Positions 17,489 through 24,756 of a DNA stretch of 32,908 bases are shown here, one piece after another. This DNA is from Flavobacteriales bacterium. Lineage in GTDB: Bacteria; Bacteroidota; Bacteroidia; Flavobacteriales_D; Sanyastnellaceae. Positions within the stretch are counted from its first letter, which is position 1. Each line of letters opens with the position of its first letter. The notes beneath the pieces are model-generated. The model was not told the origin of the DNA, did no database searches, and worked only from the letters and a program-made list of their open reading frames with translations. Where the stretch lies: positions 1 through 32,908 of the forward strand of contig CANHWU010000011.1 of assembly GCA_947464415.1 (NCBI GenBank), given 5' to 3'. Both the position numbers and the translations under genes were made by a program.

Positions 17489-17496
17489 TACTTTTG
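17489..17496 (+). promoter_or_regulatory. Putative -7 box before the gene at 17501
   Basis: TACTTTTG, matching TAnnTTTG exactly, ends 4 nt before the ATG at 17501. It is the third perfect box with that spacing in this window. Confidence 0.45.
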
Positions 17497-17500
17497 GTTC

Positions 17501-18031
17501 ATGGGAAAAATAAGAGATTTATTTCCGGATACGGATTTGATTGTTACGCAGGGTCCATTGCAAGAAGGGGGAACTTCCGTGATTGAAGGACAAGAAAAAA
17601 AGGGCCCACAGCGTTGGGTCAAATTGAATGATATTTTGTTTGTAGGAATGAATGATGGCTTGTACCACACTCGCTACAACGAAGTGGTCAGCGTGGTGCA
17701 TGATAAAAATAACAAGGTGGTGGGTTACTGGAACCATACCTCCAAAGAGGGTACGCAGCCCAATAAGAGTGGTGTAGTGGGCGCAGTTGCATTGAGCTTT
17801 CTGGTTTCCGCTGCGCTTTTTCTCTTGGGAGCTTGGAATTTTGTTTGGAAGTATGAGCCCTTTTTGGTGAAAGATGAGGCTGGTAATATTGTTCAAGAAA
17901 GATGGTGGTTGACCATCATTGTGGTATTGATTTACTCATTATGGGCAGTGTTTTGGACCTATGGCTTTGCTTATTATGAATGGCAAAGACAGAAGAAGGC
18001 ACATGAGCTGTTAATGGAAAAAAGAAAGTAA
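17501..18031 (+). CDS. Hypothetical two-helix membrane protein
   Basis: Unrecognised 176-aa protein. The first 90 residues are soluble and mixed-charge with no signal peptide (MGKIRDLFPDTDLIVTQG). Two membrane helices follow, about residues 91-115 (VVGAVALSFLVSAALFLLGAW) and 134-158 (WWLTIIVVLIYSLWAVFWTYG), then a basic amphipathic tail (WQRQKKAHELLMEKRK). Both ends would therefore face the cytoplasm. The promoter-like box 4 nt upstream and the strong terminator just downstream show that it is a discrete transcription unit. Its frame and length argue that it is a real gene; the function is unknown. Confidence 0.75.
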   Translation: MGKIRDLFPDTDLIVTQGPLQEGGTSVIEGQEKKGPQRWVKLNDILFVGMNDGLYHTRYNEVVSVVHDKNNKVVGYWNHTSKEGTQPNKSGVVGAVALSFLVSAALFLLGAWNFVWKYEPFLVKDEAGNIVQERWWLTIIVVLIYSLWAVFWTYGFAYYEWQRQKKAHELLMEKRK

Positions 18032-18041
18032 AGAAGAATTA

Positions 18042-18067
18042 AAAAAGCCCGAGAAATCGGGCTTTTT
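18042..18067. terminator. Bidirectional intrinsic terminator between the 17501 gene and ftsZ
   Basis: A perfect 11-bp stem (AAAAAGCCCGA paired with TCGGGCTTTTT) around a GAAA tetraloop lies 11 nt after the stop at 18031 and 24 nt after the end of convergent ftsZ. T tracts flank it on both strands, so it can stop transcription from both directions. Confidence 0.9.
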
Positions 18068-18090
18068 CATTATTTATTCAGTTGATCTTA

Positions 18091-19833
18091 TCAATCTACA
18101 TTATCATGCAAAAAGGGATTGTTGCTTTTCAATTCATATCGCTTCTCTCCATTTTCATCTTGAATTTCCGTCATTCCAAATCGAGATACGGGGTTGTGAT
18201 TGCTCGATGGTGCAGCATCCAAAGCAATTTTCTTTCTCATGTAGGCGGGTTCTTCTTCCAATGACTTTACCGCTGCTGGGTTTTTGATATTTACGCTTAC
18301 TTGCTTGATTCTTTCCACCCTCTCCATTTGCTTCTCGGCAATGCTAGCACGATCTACTTGATCTGTAGCTCTTTCTCTGATGGGCATCGAAGCAACGGGA
18401 GCATTGATGGCATCTTCTAAACCAATTACTTTGTAAACGTCTTGTTGAACATTGGCGGAAGTGTGATCTTCTTTCAATTTCAAACTAACATTTTCAATTT
18501 CTGAATCAGAGCTCATGGTGTTGCGAGATTCAGCAACAATAGTATTGAGTGTTTCGTTGATCACTTCCAGCTTTGGTTCTTCAGCGGGATATTCAATTTC
18601 AAAGGTGATTTCTGCTTGTTGGAAAGGACGCAAATCTTCTTGTGTTTCCAAGGGAGCAGCATCTTCCAAATTTACTACCAATACGGGTGAATCAATAGGA
18701 GCAATTATTTCTTTGGCTACCTCAGCCACGGTGGGGGTGATGGGGGTGAGTACTTCTTTTTCAAGTTGTGCACTTACTTCCTCGGCGGAGGTGTGAATGT
18801 CCACTACTACGGTTTCTGCTACTTGAAGTCCAGGAAGCACGGCATCGATGTCTTTTGCATTCCAGCCAGTGGCAATGACGGTGACAGAAATGTCATTTCC
18901 TAAACGATTGTCTTGGCCATAACCCCAGATAACATTGGCATTCATACCGGCTCTATCTTGAATGGCGTCGGTGATTTCGCTGACTTCATCCATCAATAAT
19001 TCTTCTTCTCCATGCGTAATGTTCAGAAGTACATGCTTGGCTCCAAAAATATCACTATCGTTGAGCAATGGGGATTCCAATGCCAAATCAACTGCTTTTT
19101 TAGCTCTTCCTTCGCCACTAGCTCTGCCGCTTCCCATGATGGCGACACCACTGTCTTTCATTACGGTTTTGACGTCATTCATATCCACATTCACCAAACC
19201 AGTGAGCGTCATTACTTCTGCGATTCCTTTGGCAGCTGTGCAAAGCACCTCATCCGCATGACCAAAGGCCTGCTTCATGCTCAAATTACCAAACAACTCT
19301 CTGAGTTTGTCATTGCGAATGATCAATAAAGTATCTACCGCGGCTCGCATTTCCAATACCCCATCTTCAGCATGATCATGGCGTTTCTTTCCCTCAAAAC
19401 CAAAGGGGACGGTAACGATTCCTACCGTCAATATCCCCATCTCTCTGGCCAATTGCGCGATGATAGGCGCTGCACCGGTGCCGGTTCCACCGCCCATACC
19501 AGCTGTGATGAACACCATACTGGTTTTGTTATTGTCGCTTTTTAGAATATTTCTAATTTCCTCGATGCTCTCTAGAGCCGCTTCCTTGCCTACAGCGGGT
19601 GCGGAACCTGCTCCTCTTCCCTCTGTGAGAGCCGCGCCCAATTGCACTTTGTGTGGCACTGCACTGGATTCTAATGCTTGTGCATCCGTGTTACATATGA
19701 TAAAGTCAACCCCTCTGATCCCTTGGTTGAACATGTAGTTAACGGCGTTAGAGCCACCACCTCCCACGCCGATCACTTTGATCAGTGAATTGAGCGTCTT
19801 CGGCACTTCGAAGTTTAATGATTGAAATTCCAT
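18091..19833 (-). CDS. ftsZ: Cell division protein FtsZ
   Basis: FtsZ is the tubulin-like GTPase that forms the division ring. The 580-aa protein has the Bacteroidota form: GTPase core (about residues 15-320) with VIGVGGGGSNAVNYM, NTDAQAL, GRGAGSAPAVG, the tubulin signature GGGTGTGAAP and the T7 synergy-loop region VNVDMNDVKTVM; then a long acidic disordered linker (about 330-550) and the conserved tail NPFLHDNVD, used to bind partners such as FtsA. The long linker is normal for the phylum. Unusually, it stands alone: upstream is a divergent gene and downstream a terminator, with no ftsA, ftsQ or mur genes in view. A degenerate -7-like sequence lies near 19868-19875 on the minus strand. Confidence 0.97.
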   Translation of the reverse strand: MEFQSLNFEVPKTLNSLIKVIGVGGGGSNAVNYMFNQGIRGVDFIICNTDAQALESSAVPHKVQLGAALTEGRGAGSAPAVGKEAALESIEEIRNILKSDNNKTSMVFITAGMGGGTGTGAAPIIAQLAREMGILTVGIVTVPFGFEGKKRHDHAEDGVLEMRAAVDTLLIIRNDKLRELFGNLSMKQAFGHADEVLCTAAKGIAEVMTLTGLVNVDMNDVKTVMKDSGVAIMGSGRASGEGRAKKAVDLALESPLLNDSDIFGAKHVLLNITHGEEELLMDEVSEITDAIQDRAGMNANVIWGYGQDNRLGNDISVTVIATGWNAKDIDAVLPGLQVAETVVVDIHTSAEEVSAQLEKEVLTPITPTVAEVAKEIIAPIDSPVLVVNLEDAAPLETQEDLRPFQQAEITFEIEYPAEEPKLEVINETLNTIVAESRNTMSSDSEIENVSLKLKEDHTSANVQQDVYKVIGLEDAINAPVASMPIRERATDQVDRASIAEKQMERVERIKQVSVNIKNPAAVKSLEEEPAYMRKKIALDAAPSSNHNPVSRFGMTEIQDENGEKRYELKSNNPFLHDNVD

Positions 19834-20010
19834 ATTTTTTGATTCGGATGTTTACAATTAACGATTTCGAAACTAATGGAAGAATTTGATTTTATGTTAC
19901 TAAAAATTTACGATATGTTAACGAATGGCTGTTAGTAATTGCGAATACCATGCGCATAGTAAATTCGACTAGAGTTTCAGCCTAACTTCATTACCTTTGA
20001 GGACATTGCT
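19834..20010. promoter_or_regulatory. Divergent intergenic region between ftsZ and the GGGP synthase gene
   Basis: This 177-bp AT-rich gap holds the start regions of both genes. On the plus strand TACCTTTG at 19992-19999 matches the -7 consensus and lies 11 nt before the TTG at 20011 (17 nt before ATG 20017). On the minus strand TAGTTTCG (19875-19868), one mismatch from consensus, could serve ftsZ. No tRNA, riboswitch or small gene was seen. Confidence 0.45.
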
Positions 20011-20739
20011 TTGAAAATGAAATTGGATTTCAACATAAAAAATGGCTTAGCATTATTGGTGGATCCGGATGATGGAAACCCAACAGAGTGGACCATGTTG
20101 GCGGAGAAGATAAAGGGCAGTGCGGTAGATGTTGTATTGGTGGGTGGGAGCTTTTTATATCATCAAAATTTGCATGCATGTCTTGTGGCGCTCCGTTCAT
20201 CTCAAAAACCGTTGATCTTGTTTCCGGGGTCCAATGCGCAAATTGATCCTGCAGCAGATGGAATTCTATTGCTGTCTTTGATATCGGGTAGAAACCCAGA
20301 ACTGCTCATTGGTCAGCATGTGCAAGCGGCGATCACATTGAAAATGTCGGGTTTGGAAATTTATCCCACGGGTTATGTCCTAATAGATGGAGGCAAGCCT
20401 ACCACGGTCTCCTATATTAGCAACACACAACCGATACCCAATGACAAGCCGGGATTGGCGGCCTCAACGGCTCTGGCTGGTGAGCAATTAGGTATGAAGT
20501 TGATGTATTTGGATGCAGGAAGCGGTGCAAAAGAGGCAATAAGTCAAGAAGTCATCCATCTGACCAGATCTTTCATACAAATTCCCCTCATTGTAGGAGG
20601 AGGTATTCGAGACAAGGCCGCCATTCAATCAGCATGGAGCGCAGGTGCCAATATCGTGGTAATCGGGAATCATGCCTTCGAAAATGCAGCGTTTATGCAA
20701 GAAATTTTAGCGATAAATAAACAACCACTTTTTAATTGA
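20011..20739 (+). CDS. Geranylgeranylglyceryl-phosphate synthase family protein (PcrB-like)
   Basis: Prenyltransferase of the GGGPS/PcrB family, a TIM barrel that joins sn-glycerol-1-phosphate to a polyprenyl diphosphate, the first committed step of archaeal ether lipids; Bacteroidota members of group II exist and some are biochemically active. The 242-aa protein shows LALLVDPDDG near 13-22, LVGGSFLYHQN, ILFPGSNAQI, TGYVLIDGGKPTTV, NTQPIPNDKP, YLDAGSGA at 166-173 and IVGGGIR at 194-200, which are the glycerol-phosphate and prenyl binding elements. The start is TTG 20011 or ATG 20017 (MKLDFN). It is followed after 1 nt by a dioxygenase gene. The in vivo product in bacteria is unclear. Confidence 0.92.
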   Translation: MKMKLDFNIKNGLALLVDPDDGNPTEWTMLAEKIKGSAVDVVLVGGSFLYHQNLHACLVALRSSQKPLILFPGSNAQIDPAADGILLLSLISGRNPELLIGQHVQAAITLKMSGLEIYPTGYVLIDGGKPTTVSYISNTQPIPNDKPGLAASTALAGEQLGMKLMYLDAGSGAKEAISQEVIHLTRSFIQIPLIVGGGIRDKAAIQSAWSAGANIVVIGNHAFENAAFMQEILAINKQPLFN

Positions 20740-20740
20740 T

Positions 20741-21268
20741 ATGATCAGAAGACCTTTTAACATCCAGCAATGGATCGAAGACAATCGACATCTTTTACAA
20801 CCTCCTGTTGGGAATAAAAATGTATATGCTGAAGCGGGAGATTACATAGTGATGATGGTGGGTGGACCCAATGCGAGAAAAGACTATCATTACAATGAAA
20901 CGGAGGAGTTGTTTTATCAACTGCAAGGCGATATCGAAGTGGGAATTCAAGAAGATGGAAAAGCGGTGGATATCGTGGTCAAGGAAGGGGATATGTTTTT
21001 ACTCCCCGCAGGTGTTCCACATCAACCGAGACGAGGCCCCAATACAGTGGGATTGGTAATAGAAGTGAAAAGGGCAGACCGCGAAATGAAAGATGGTTTG
21101 ATGTGGTTTTGTGAAAAATGTAACCATCCACTCTACGAAGATTATTTTGTGTTGCACAATATTGAAAAGGATTTTCTTCCCAGATTCAAGCATTTTTACT
21201 CTTCGGAAGAATTACGCACCTGCAAGGGTTGCGGTCATGTGATGGAAACGGATCCACGGTTTGTATAG
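20741..21268 (+). CDS. 3-hydroxyanthranilate 3,4-dioxygenase
   Basis: HAAO (nbaC-type) cleaves 3-hydroxyanthranilate to 2-amino-3-carboxymuconate semialdehyde, which cyclises to quinolinate in the kynurenine route to NAD. The 175-aa protein is a cupin with iron ligands His50, Glu56 and His94 (DYHYNETEE and AGVPHQPRR), one off the numbering of the Cupriavidus enzyme. The C-terminal rubredoxin-like metal site is complete, with Cys124/Cys127 (CEKC) and Cys161/Cys164 (CKGC), as in bacterial HAAOs. The gene begins 1 nt after the GGGPS-family stop and is closed by a terminator at 21287. The other kynurenine-pathway genes are not in this window. Confidence 0.95.
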   Translation: MIRRPFNIQQWIEDNRHLLQPPVGNKNVYAEAGDYIVMMVGGPNARKDYHYNETEELFYQLQGDIEVGIQEDGKAVDIVVKEGDMFLLPAGVPHQPRRGPNTVGLVIEVKRADREMKDGLMWFCEKCNHPLYEDYFVLHNIEKDFLPRFKHFYSSEELRTCKGCGHVMETDPRFV

Positions 21269-21286
21269 AGCAAAAATAAAAGCATA

Positions 21287-21314
21287 AAAAAAGCCCGAAT
21301 GGTCGGGCTTTTTT
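21287..21314. terminator. Bidirectional intrinsic terminator after the HAAO gene
   Basis: A perfect 12-bp stem (AAAAAAGCCCGA paired with TCGGGCTTTTTT) with loop ATGG lies between the convergent HAAO and LPP20-like genes, 17 to 19 nt from each stop. The stem core is identical to that of the terminator at 18042-18067, and T tracts are present on both strands. Confidence 0.9.
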
Positions 21315-21331
21315 GTTGTGATAAATTGCAA

Positions 21332-21937
21332 TTATTTTTGATCTTCGGCCATTTTGGTCATTTCCTTCTCAAAGGTCTCTTTAAACTTTTCATAGTTGTA
21401 ATCGGCTTTGAGCTTTTCATCTTTTGAAAGTCTCTCATTGTAGGAATTGGTGATTTTTTCACCTGACAATTCGATAGCTACGTAACTAACATAAGAACCA
21501 TCGGGCTTCTGGGTTAGTTTCTCACAAATTTCCACAGCGCCTTTTAGATTTTGATCCACTACGGTTCTTGACATTTCTTGGAAGGTTTCTGTCAATTGTT
21601 CTTTGTTGTTTACTTCAGAAGAGTTCACATAATTGTCTCCTACCACTTTCATGGTAGCACTGATGGTTTTGGATAATTCTGACATTGCATTGGATTTGGC
21701 TTTCTTTTTAGCCGTCTCACGATCCATACTTTCTCCGGTAGCGGTAGCTCTGAAAGCATCTTTGGTGCTCAGATATTGGTCACCTGAGCAATACTCATTG
21801 ATCAATACTTCGCCTTGTTGCTTGGGATTCACTCCTGTGTCTTCTGTTTTAGTGGCTCCTTTTTTCTTTTTACAAGCCGTAACGCCGAATCCCATGGCAA
21901 CCACCAAGATCATCAGCATAATTTTCATTGTTTTCAT
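21332..21937 (-). CDS. Small LPP20-like lipoprotein
   Basis: The 201-aa protein has a lipoprotein signal with GVTAC and lipid-accepting Cys22, followed by a Lys-rich spacer (KKKKG). Residues about 55-160 resemble the LPP20 family: a conserved helix with alanine-rich spacing (GESMDRETAKKKAKSNAMSELSKTIS), then a strand pair including SYVSYVAIELSG. The C-terminus is a charged amphipathic helix (NYEKFKETFEKEMTKMAED). LPP20-fold lipoproteins include Vibrio FlgP and Helicobacter Lpp20. It lies 50 nt downstream of the larger LPP20-like gene, with a possible promoter box at that gene's end, so it may be both co-transcribed and expressed alone. Function unknown. Confidence 0.78.
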   Translation of the reverse strand: MKTMKIMLMILVVAMGFGVTACKKKKGATKTEDTGVNPKQQGEVLINEYCSGDQYLSTKDAFRATATGESMDRETAKKKAKSNAMSELSKTISATMKVVGDNYVNSSEVNNKEQLTETFQEMSRTVVDQNLKGAVEICEKLTQKPDGSYVSYVAIELSGEKITNSYNERLSKDEKLKADYNYEKFKETFEKEMTKMAEDQK

Positions 21938-21982
21938 TTTTATTTTGGTTTTTAGTTGTTTGCTCTAAATCATGAATAATGC

Positions 21983-21990
21983 CAAAGTTA
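21983..21990 (-). promoter_or_regulatory. Possible -7 box before the small LPP20 gene
   Basis: Minus-strand TAACTTTG matches TAnnTTTG and overlaps the stop codon of the upstream gene, giving a leader of about 45 nt to the ATG at 21937. A -33 partner was not clear, so an internal promoter is only possible. Confidence 0.3.
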
Positions 21991-23391
21991 CAAAATGGAT
22001 TGCAACATGGCTTTTAACCACTCTTCTTCTAACTTTATTTTTCCTTTTTTATAAGCTTCGCTTCCCGCTGCTTGGGTATTTAATTGAACTCCTTTGATAC
22101 TATTGGTATTGTTTTGATATTTTACCAATTGAGTATCTGTATCCTTTAAGGTTAAGGTTAAGTCCAATATCGCACTGGCGAAATCACTCGATTTACCTGC
22201 GTCTTTACTATTGGCCTTGATTTCTATGATAAAATTGGCTTTTTGTATCTGACTTGAGGGTAGAATGGTGTAGCCCTTCTGAGCGAGGAATGATTCCGTG
22301 GCACCGGCCAATAATTTTTGATCAGAAGTATTGTCAAATTCCTTTTCTTCGCTGACAATACAAAAACTAGGTTTGACAAGTGTGATGGGTACTTTCAGGG
22401 TTTGCGTTAATGAAGATTGAAGTAAACTTTTACAAATGGCTTCATTCAAATCCGCAGGAATGAGCGCATCCATTTCAATGGCAATTTCCAATTGCGGTTG
22501 ACGAGCGTCCATGGGAACACCTTGCACCTCAATAGCAGCTATTCCATTGGTATTGGAGAGTACTTTTTTGGGCTTCATGTAGCGCTCCGTTGGAAAAAAA
22601 TATTGAACGGGAACGCCAACTGCGGTGCGACCTTCCATGCTACAGCCAATATTGACGGTTCTGCTAAATCTATCTTTTGCAGTGAGTAAAATGGTACTTT
22701 CATCGCAACTCAATCGAATGTTGCTCAAGTGTTCTTGTAAGGCGTTGTATATAGATTGATCCAATATGATTTCCTCCCCACTTGGAATGACATAGGGATT
22801 GCTTTCTGTCCAATAATTTTTCATGGCAAACAGACCATGCAACCACATGTCAGTAGCGGTGTTGATTTGATTTTTAGCAATTGCGGTGTTGCCTCTTTGA
22901 TAAAAGTCAAAAGCTTTGTCTAAAATGGCTTTTTTCTTTGCGGCTTGCTGCTGCTGATAGTCGTACTTACTTACCCGAACATATATCCAGTAGTCTTTAC
23001 CGTTGTCATAAGTAGCAACGGTTTCGAAATCATCAAAAACTATATCGGTTGTGGTGTTAATGCGTGAACTGAAGTCTTCAGAAAAAACTTTGTTCACTTC
23101 CATTGTATTTAAAAAACTTTCTCCTTGCACACGCACACTGACGCTGGAGGCCATGTCATTGAGGGCATTTTTTTTTGCGATACTAATGAAATCTACGGGA
23201 TAGCTTTTTTTATTACAGCTGCCAATCCCAATGTAGTAAGAATTGTCTATGGGATGTTGTGAAACCCAATCAGGTATTGGATCTTTGGGTGTATCCTCTA
23301 TTAGGTTTTGTTGTGTAGTGCAGCTCACTAGAAGGAGCGTAATACACACGAAACTAAAAAAGTGAAATCCTATTTTTCGCCAATAATTCAT
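21988..23391 (-). CDS. Large LPP20-like lipoprotein
   Basis: The 467-aa lipoprotein has a signal with LLVSC and Cys24. Residues about 40-150 look like the LPP20/FlgT N-terminal domain: IPDWVSQHP, YYIGIGSCN, a helix with AKKNALNDMASSVSVRV and a strand with DYWIYVRVSK. Residues 150-200 are helical (AAKKKAILDKAFDFYQRG). The C-terminal half has an Ig-like or carboxypeptidase-regulatory-like part (SRTVNIGCSMEGRTAVGVP) and a last domain (FIIEIKANSKDA, ILDLTLTLKDTD) that could be another LPP20-type or FlgT-like unit. Its ATG overlaps the CsgG-like stop by 1 nt (TAATG), indicating coupled translation and probably partner proteins. Function unknown. Confidence 0.75.
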   Translation of the reverse strand: MNYWRKIGFHFFSFVCITLLLVSCTTQQNLIEDTPKDPIPDWVSQHPIDNSYYIGIGSCNKKSYPVDFISIAKKNALNDMASSVSVRVQGESFLNTMEVNKVFSEDFSSRINTTTDIVFDDFETVATYDNGKDYWIYVRVSKYDYQQQQAAKKKAILDKAFDFYQRGNTAIAKNQINTATDMWLHGLFAMKNYWTESNPYVIPSGEEIILDQSIYNALQEHLSNIRLSCDESTILLTAKDRFSRTVNIGCSMEGRTAVGVPVQYFFPTERYMKPKKVLSNTNGIAAIEVQGVPMDARQPQLEIAIEMDALIPADLNEAICKSLLQSSLTQTLKVPITLVKPSFCIVSEEKEFDNTSDQKLLAGATESFLAQKGYTILPSSQIQKANFIIEIKANSKDAGKSSDFASAILDLTLTLKDTDTQLVKYQNNTNSIKGVQLNTQAAGSEAYKKGKIKLEEEWLKAMLQSIL

Positions 23392-24755
23392 TACTTCACT
23401 AGCTCTTGCATCAAGCTTTTCACATCATTGGCAATTTCTCTGGCCGTCTGATTGTAGGCTTCGGTGGTTAAATCTCCCACCGATTTTAAATCTCTTCGAG
23501 CCGAAAATAAACCTCTGAAGCTTTGAACGCGATCATTGGCCGTCTCCACTCGGCCATCTGAACCTGGAAAAAGGTTATCTCTTGCAATGTCGCTCTTTGC
23601 ATAATGAATCTCATCTTCCATTTTTTTATTGATCATTTTGGTTCTGAGCAATTCGCCGGTCTTCAACGAAACCACTTTCAGCTGAAAATCCATGGTAACG
23701 GAACTCTTGCCACTGTAGTCAGTATAGTTGACGGCTTTGTATTTGGTAACCATTACCTCTTGCCCATTGCTTACTTGTTTCTCCAGGTAGGATTGATAAG
23801 CCGTGCGTGTATCGCTATTGACAAATCCTTTTTTCTCTTCAAATTTCAAAACCGTCCCTGTCAGGATTACTTGAGCACCCACTAATTTCCCCACTTCCAC
23901 CGCGGTTTTATCATCCACAACACCGCTCAATTGTAACTTTTGCTCCTGTAGGATGGCCATCATATTTTCTCTATCTACTACTTTTAAAAATGGATCTTTG
24001 ATTTCAGTGAGAGAGGATAGGGTATAGGCCGCCATGCTTGTTTCCACCCCATTCACTCGGGTGCCGTTATTAAATGGCAATATGGCTACAGTAATGGTGC
24101 CTTTTTCTAGCGCTTTTGCTTTTAATTCTTTGGCGTCTTTGTAGGTGTCCTTTCTGTCTAACACCTTGTTCAGTGATTCATAAGCAGTACGATATCTACC
24201 GGCCTCGAACATGGCCTTTCCATCTTTGTACAATGGCTCAAGGTAAGCGATGTCTTGTAAATCTTTGGCATCTTTGAAATTGGGATCGAATTTTTCAATT
24301 TCTTTAAAACTTAATTCAGCCTCTCGATATTCTTCTTTTTCCAGGTGACCAGTCCCTTTTTCGTACAATTCATGGATGTAGTTCTTTTTAGCGTCATCGT
24401 AGTCGTCGGCGTACATTTGTCCTACCTCCAATTGAATGCCGATATTATTGATTTTGTTTTTATAATCAATGGCCTCCAAATAGCTGTAGACGGCCTCTTT
24501 TGAAGTTCCCATGGCTTTTTTTCTTCCGAACTCTGCGAGTTTTTGATTCAACACCAATTGGCCTGTTCTTTTCATTCCCGTTTGTGCTGGGATATAAGAT
24601 CTTTTTTTAACCAAGGCATTGTAGTAGCTGGTAGCAGCTTCTGCGGTTAATCCTGATGCTTCTTGTTGGGTGCCTAGCTTTGTGTAGTACTTGGGACCTT
24701 TACAAGCGGTAAGTAAAACCAGACTGGCTAGGGCAATGGAGTAAAAAAAACGCAT
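23391..24755 (-). CDS. CsgG-family lipoprotein with N-terminal TPR-like repeats
   Basis: The 454-aa protein has a lipoprotein signal with LLTAC and Cys18. Residues 30-215 are helical and resemble TPR repeats (EYREAELSFKEIEKFDPNF, RYRTAYESLNKVLDRKDTY). Residues about 220-450 fit the CsgG domain: TVAILPFNNGTRVNG, FLKVVDRENMMAILQEQKLQLSG, VGKLVGAQVILTGTVLKF, and a later strand FQLKVVSLKTGELL. CsgG forms a nonameric outer-membrane secretion pore for curli; related proteins include Vibrio FlgO and LpoB. No curli genes (csgA, csgB, csgE, csgF) are in the window. It lies 1 nt after the DUF4476 gene and overlaps the LPP20-like gene by 1 nt. A pore-forming or ring role is inferred. Confidence 0.85.
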   Translation of the reverse strand: MRFFYSIALASLVLLTACKGPKYYTKLGTQQEASGLTAEAATSYYNALVKKRSYIPAQTGMKRTGQLVLNQKLAEFGRKKAMGTSKEAVYSYLEAIDYKNKINNIGIQLEVGQMYADDYDDAKKNYIHELYEKGTGHLEKEEYREAELSFKEIEKFDPNFKDAKDLQDIAYLEPLYKDGKAMFEAGRYRTAYESLNKVLDRKDTYKDAKELKAKALEKGTITVAILPFNNGTRVNGVETSMAAYTLSSLTEIKDPFLKVVDRENMMAILQEQKLQLSGVVDDKTAVEVGKLVGAQVILTGTVLKFEEKKGFVNSDTRTAYQSYLEKQVSNGQEVMVTKYKAVNYTDYSGKSSVTMDFQLKVVSLKTGELLRTKMINKKMEDEIHYAKSDIARDNLFPGSDGRVETANDRVQSFRGLFSARRDLKSVGDLTTEAYNQTAREIANDVKSLMQELVK

Positions 24756-24756
24756 A

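Noticed and set aside
19834-20010. Possible tRNA or small RNA in the ftsZ-GGGPS gap
   Set aside because: No cloverleaf, conserved T-loop or terminator is visible; the sequence is AT-rich promoter-type DNA.
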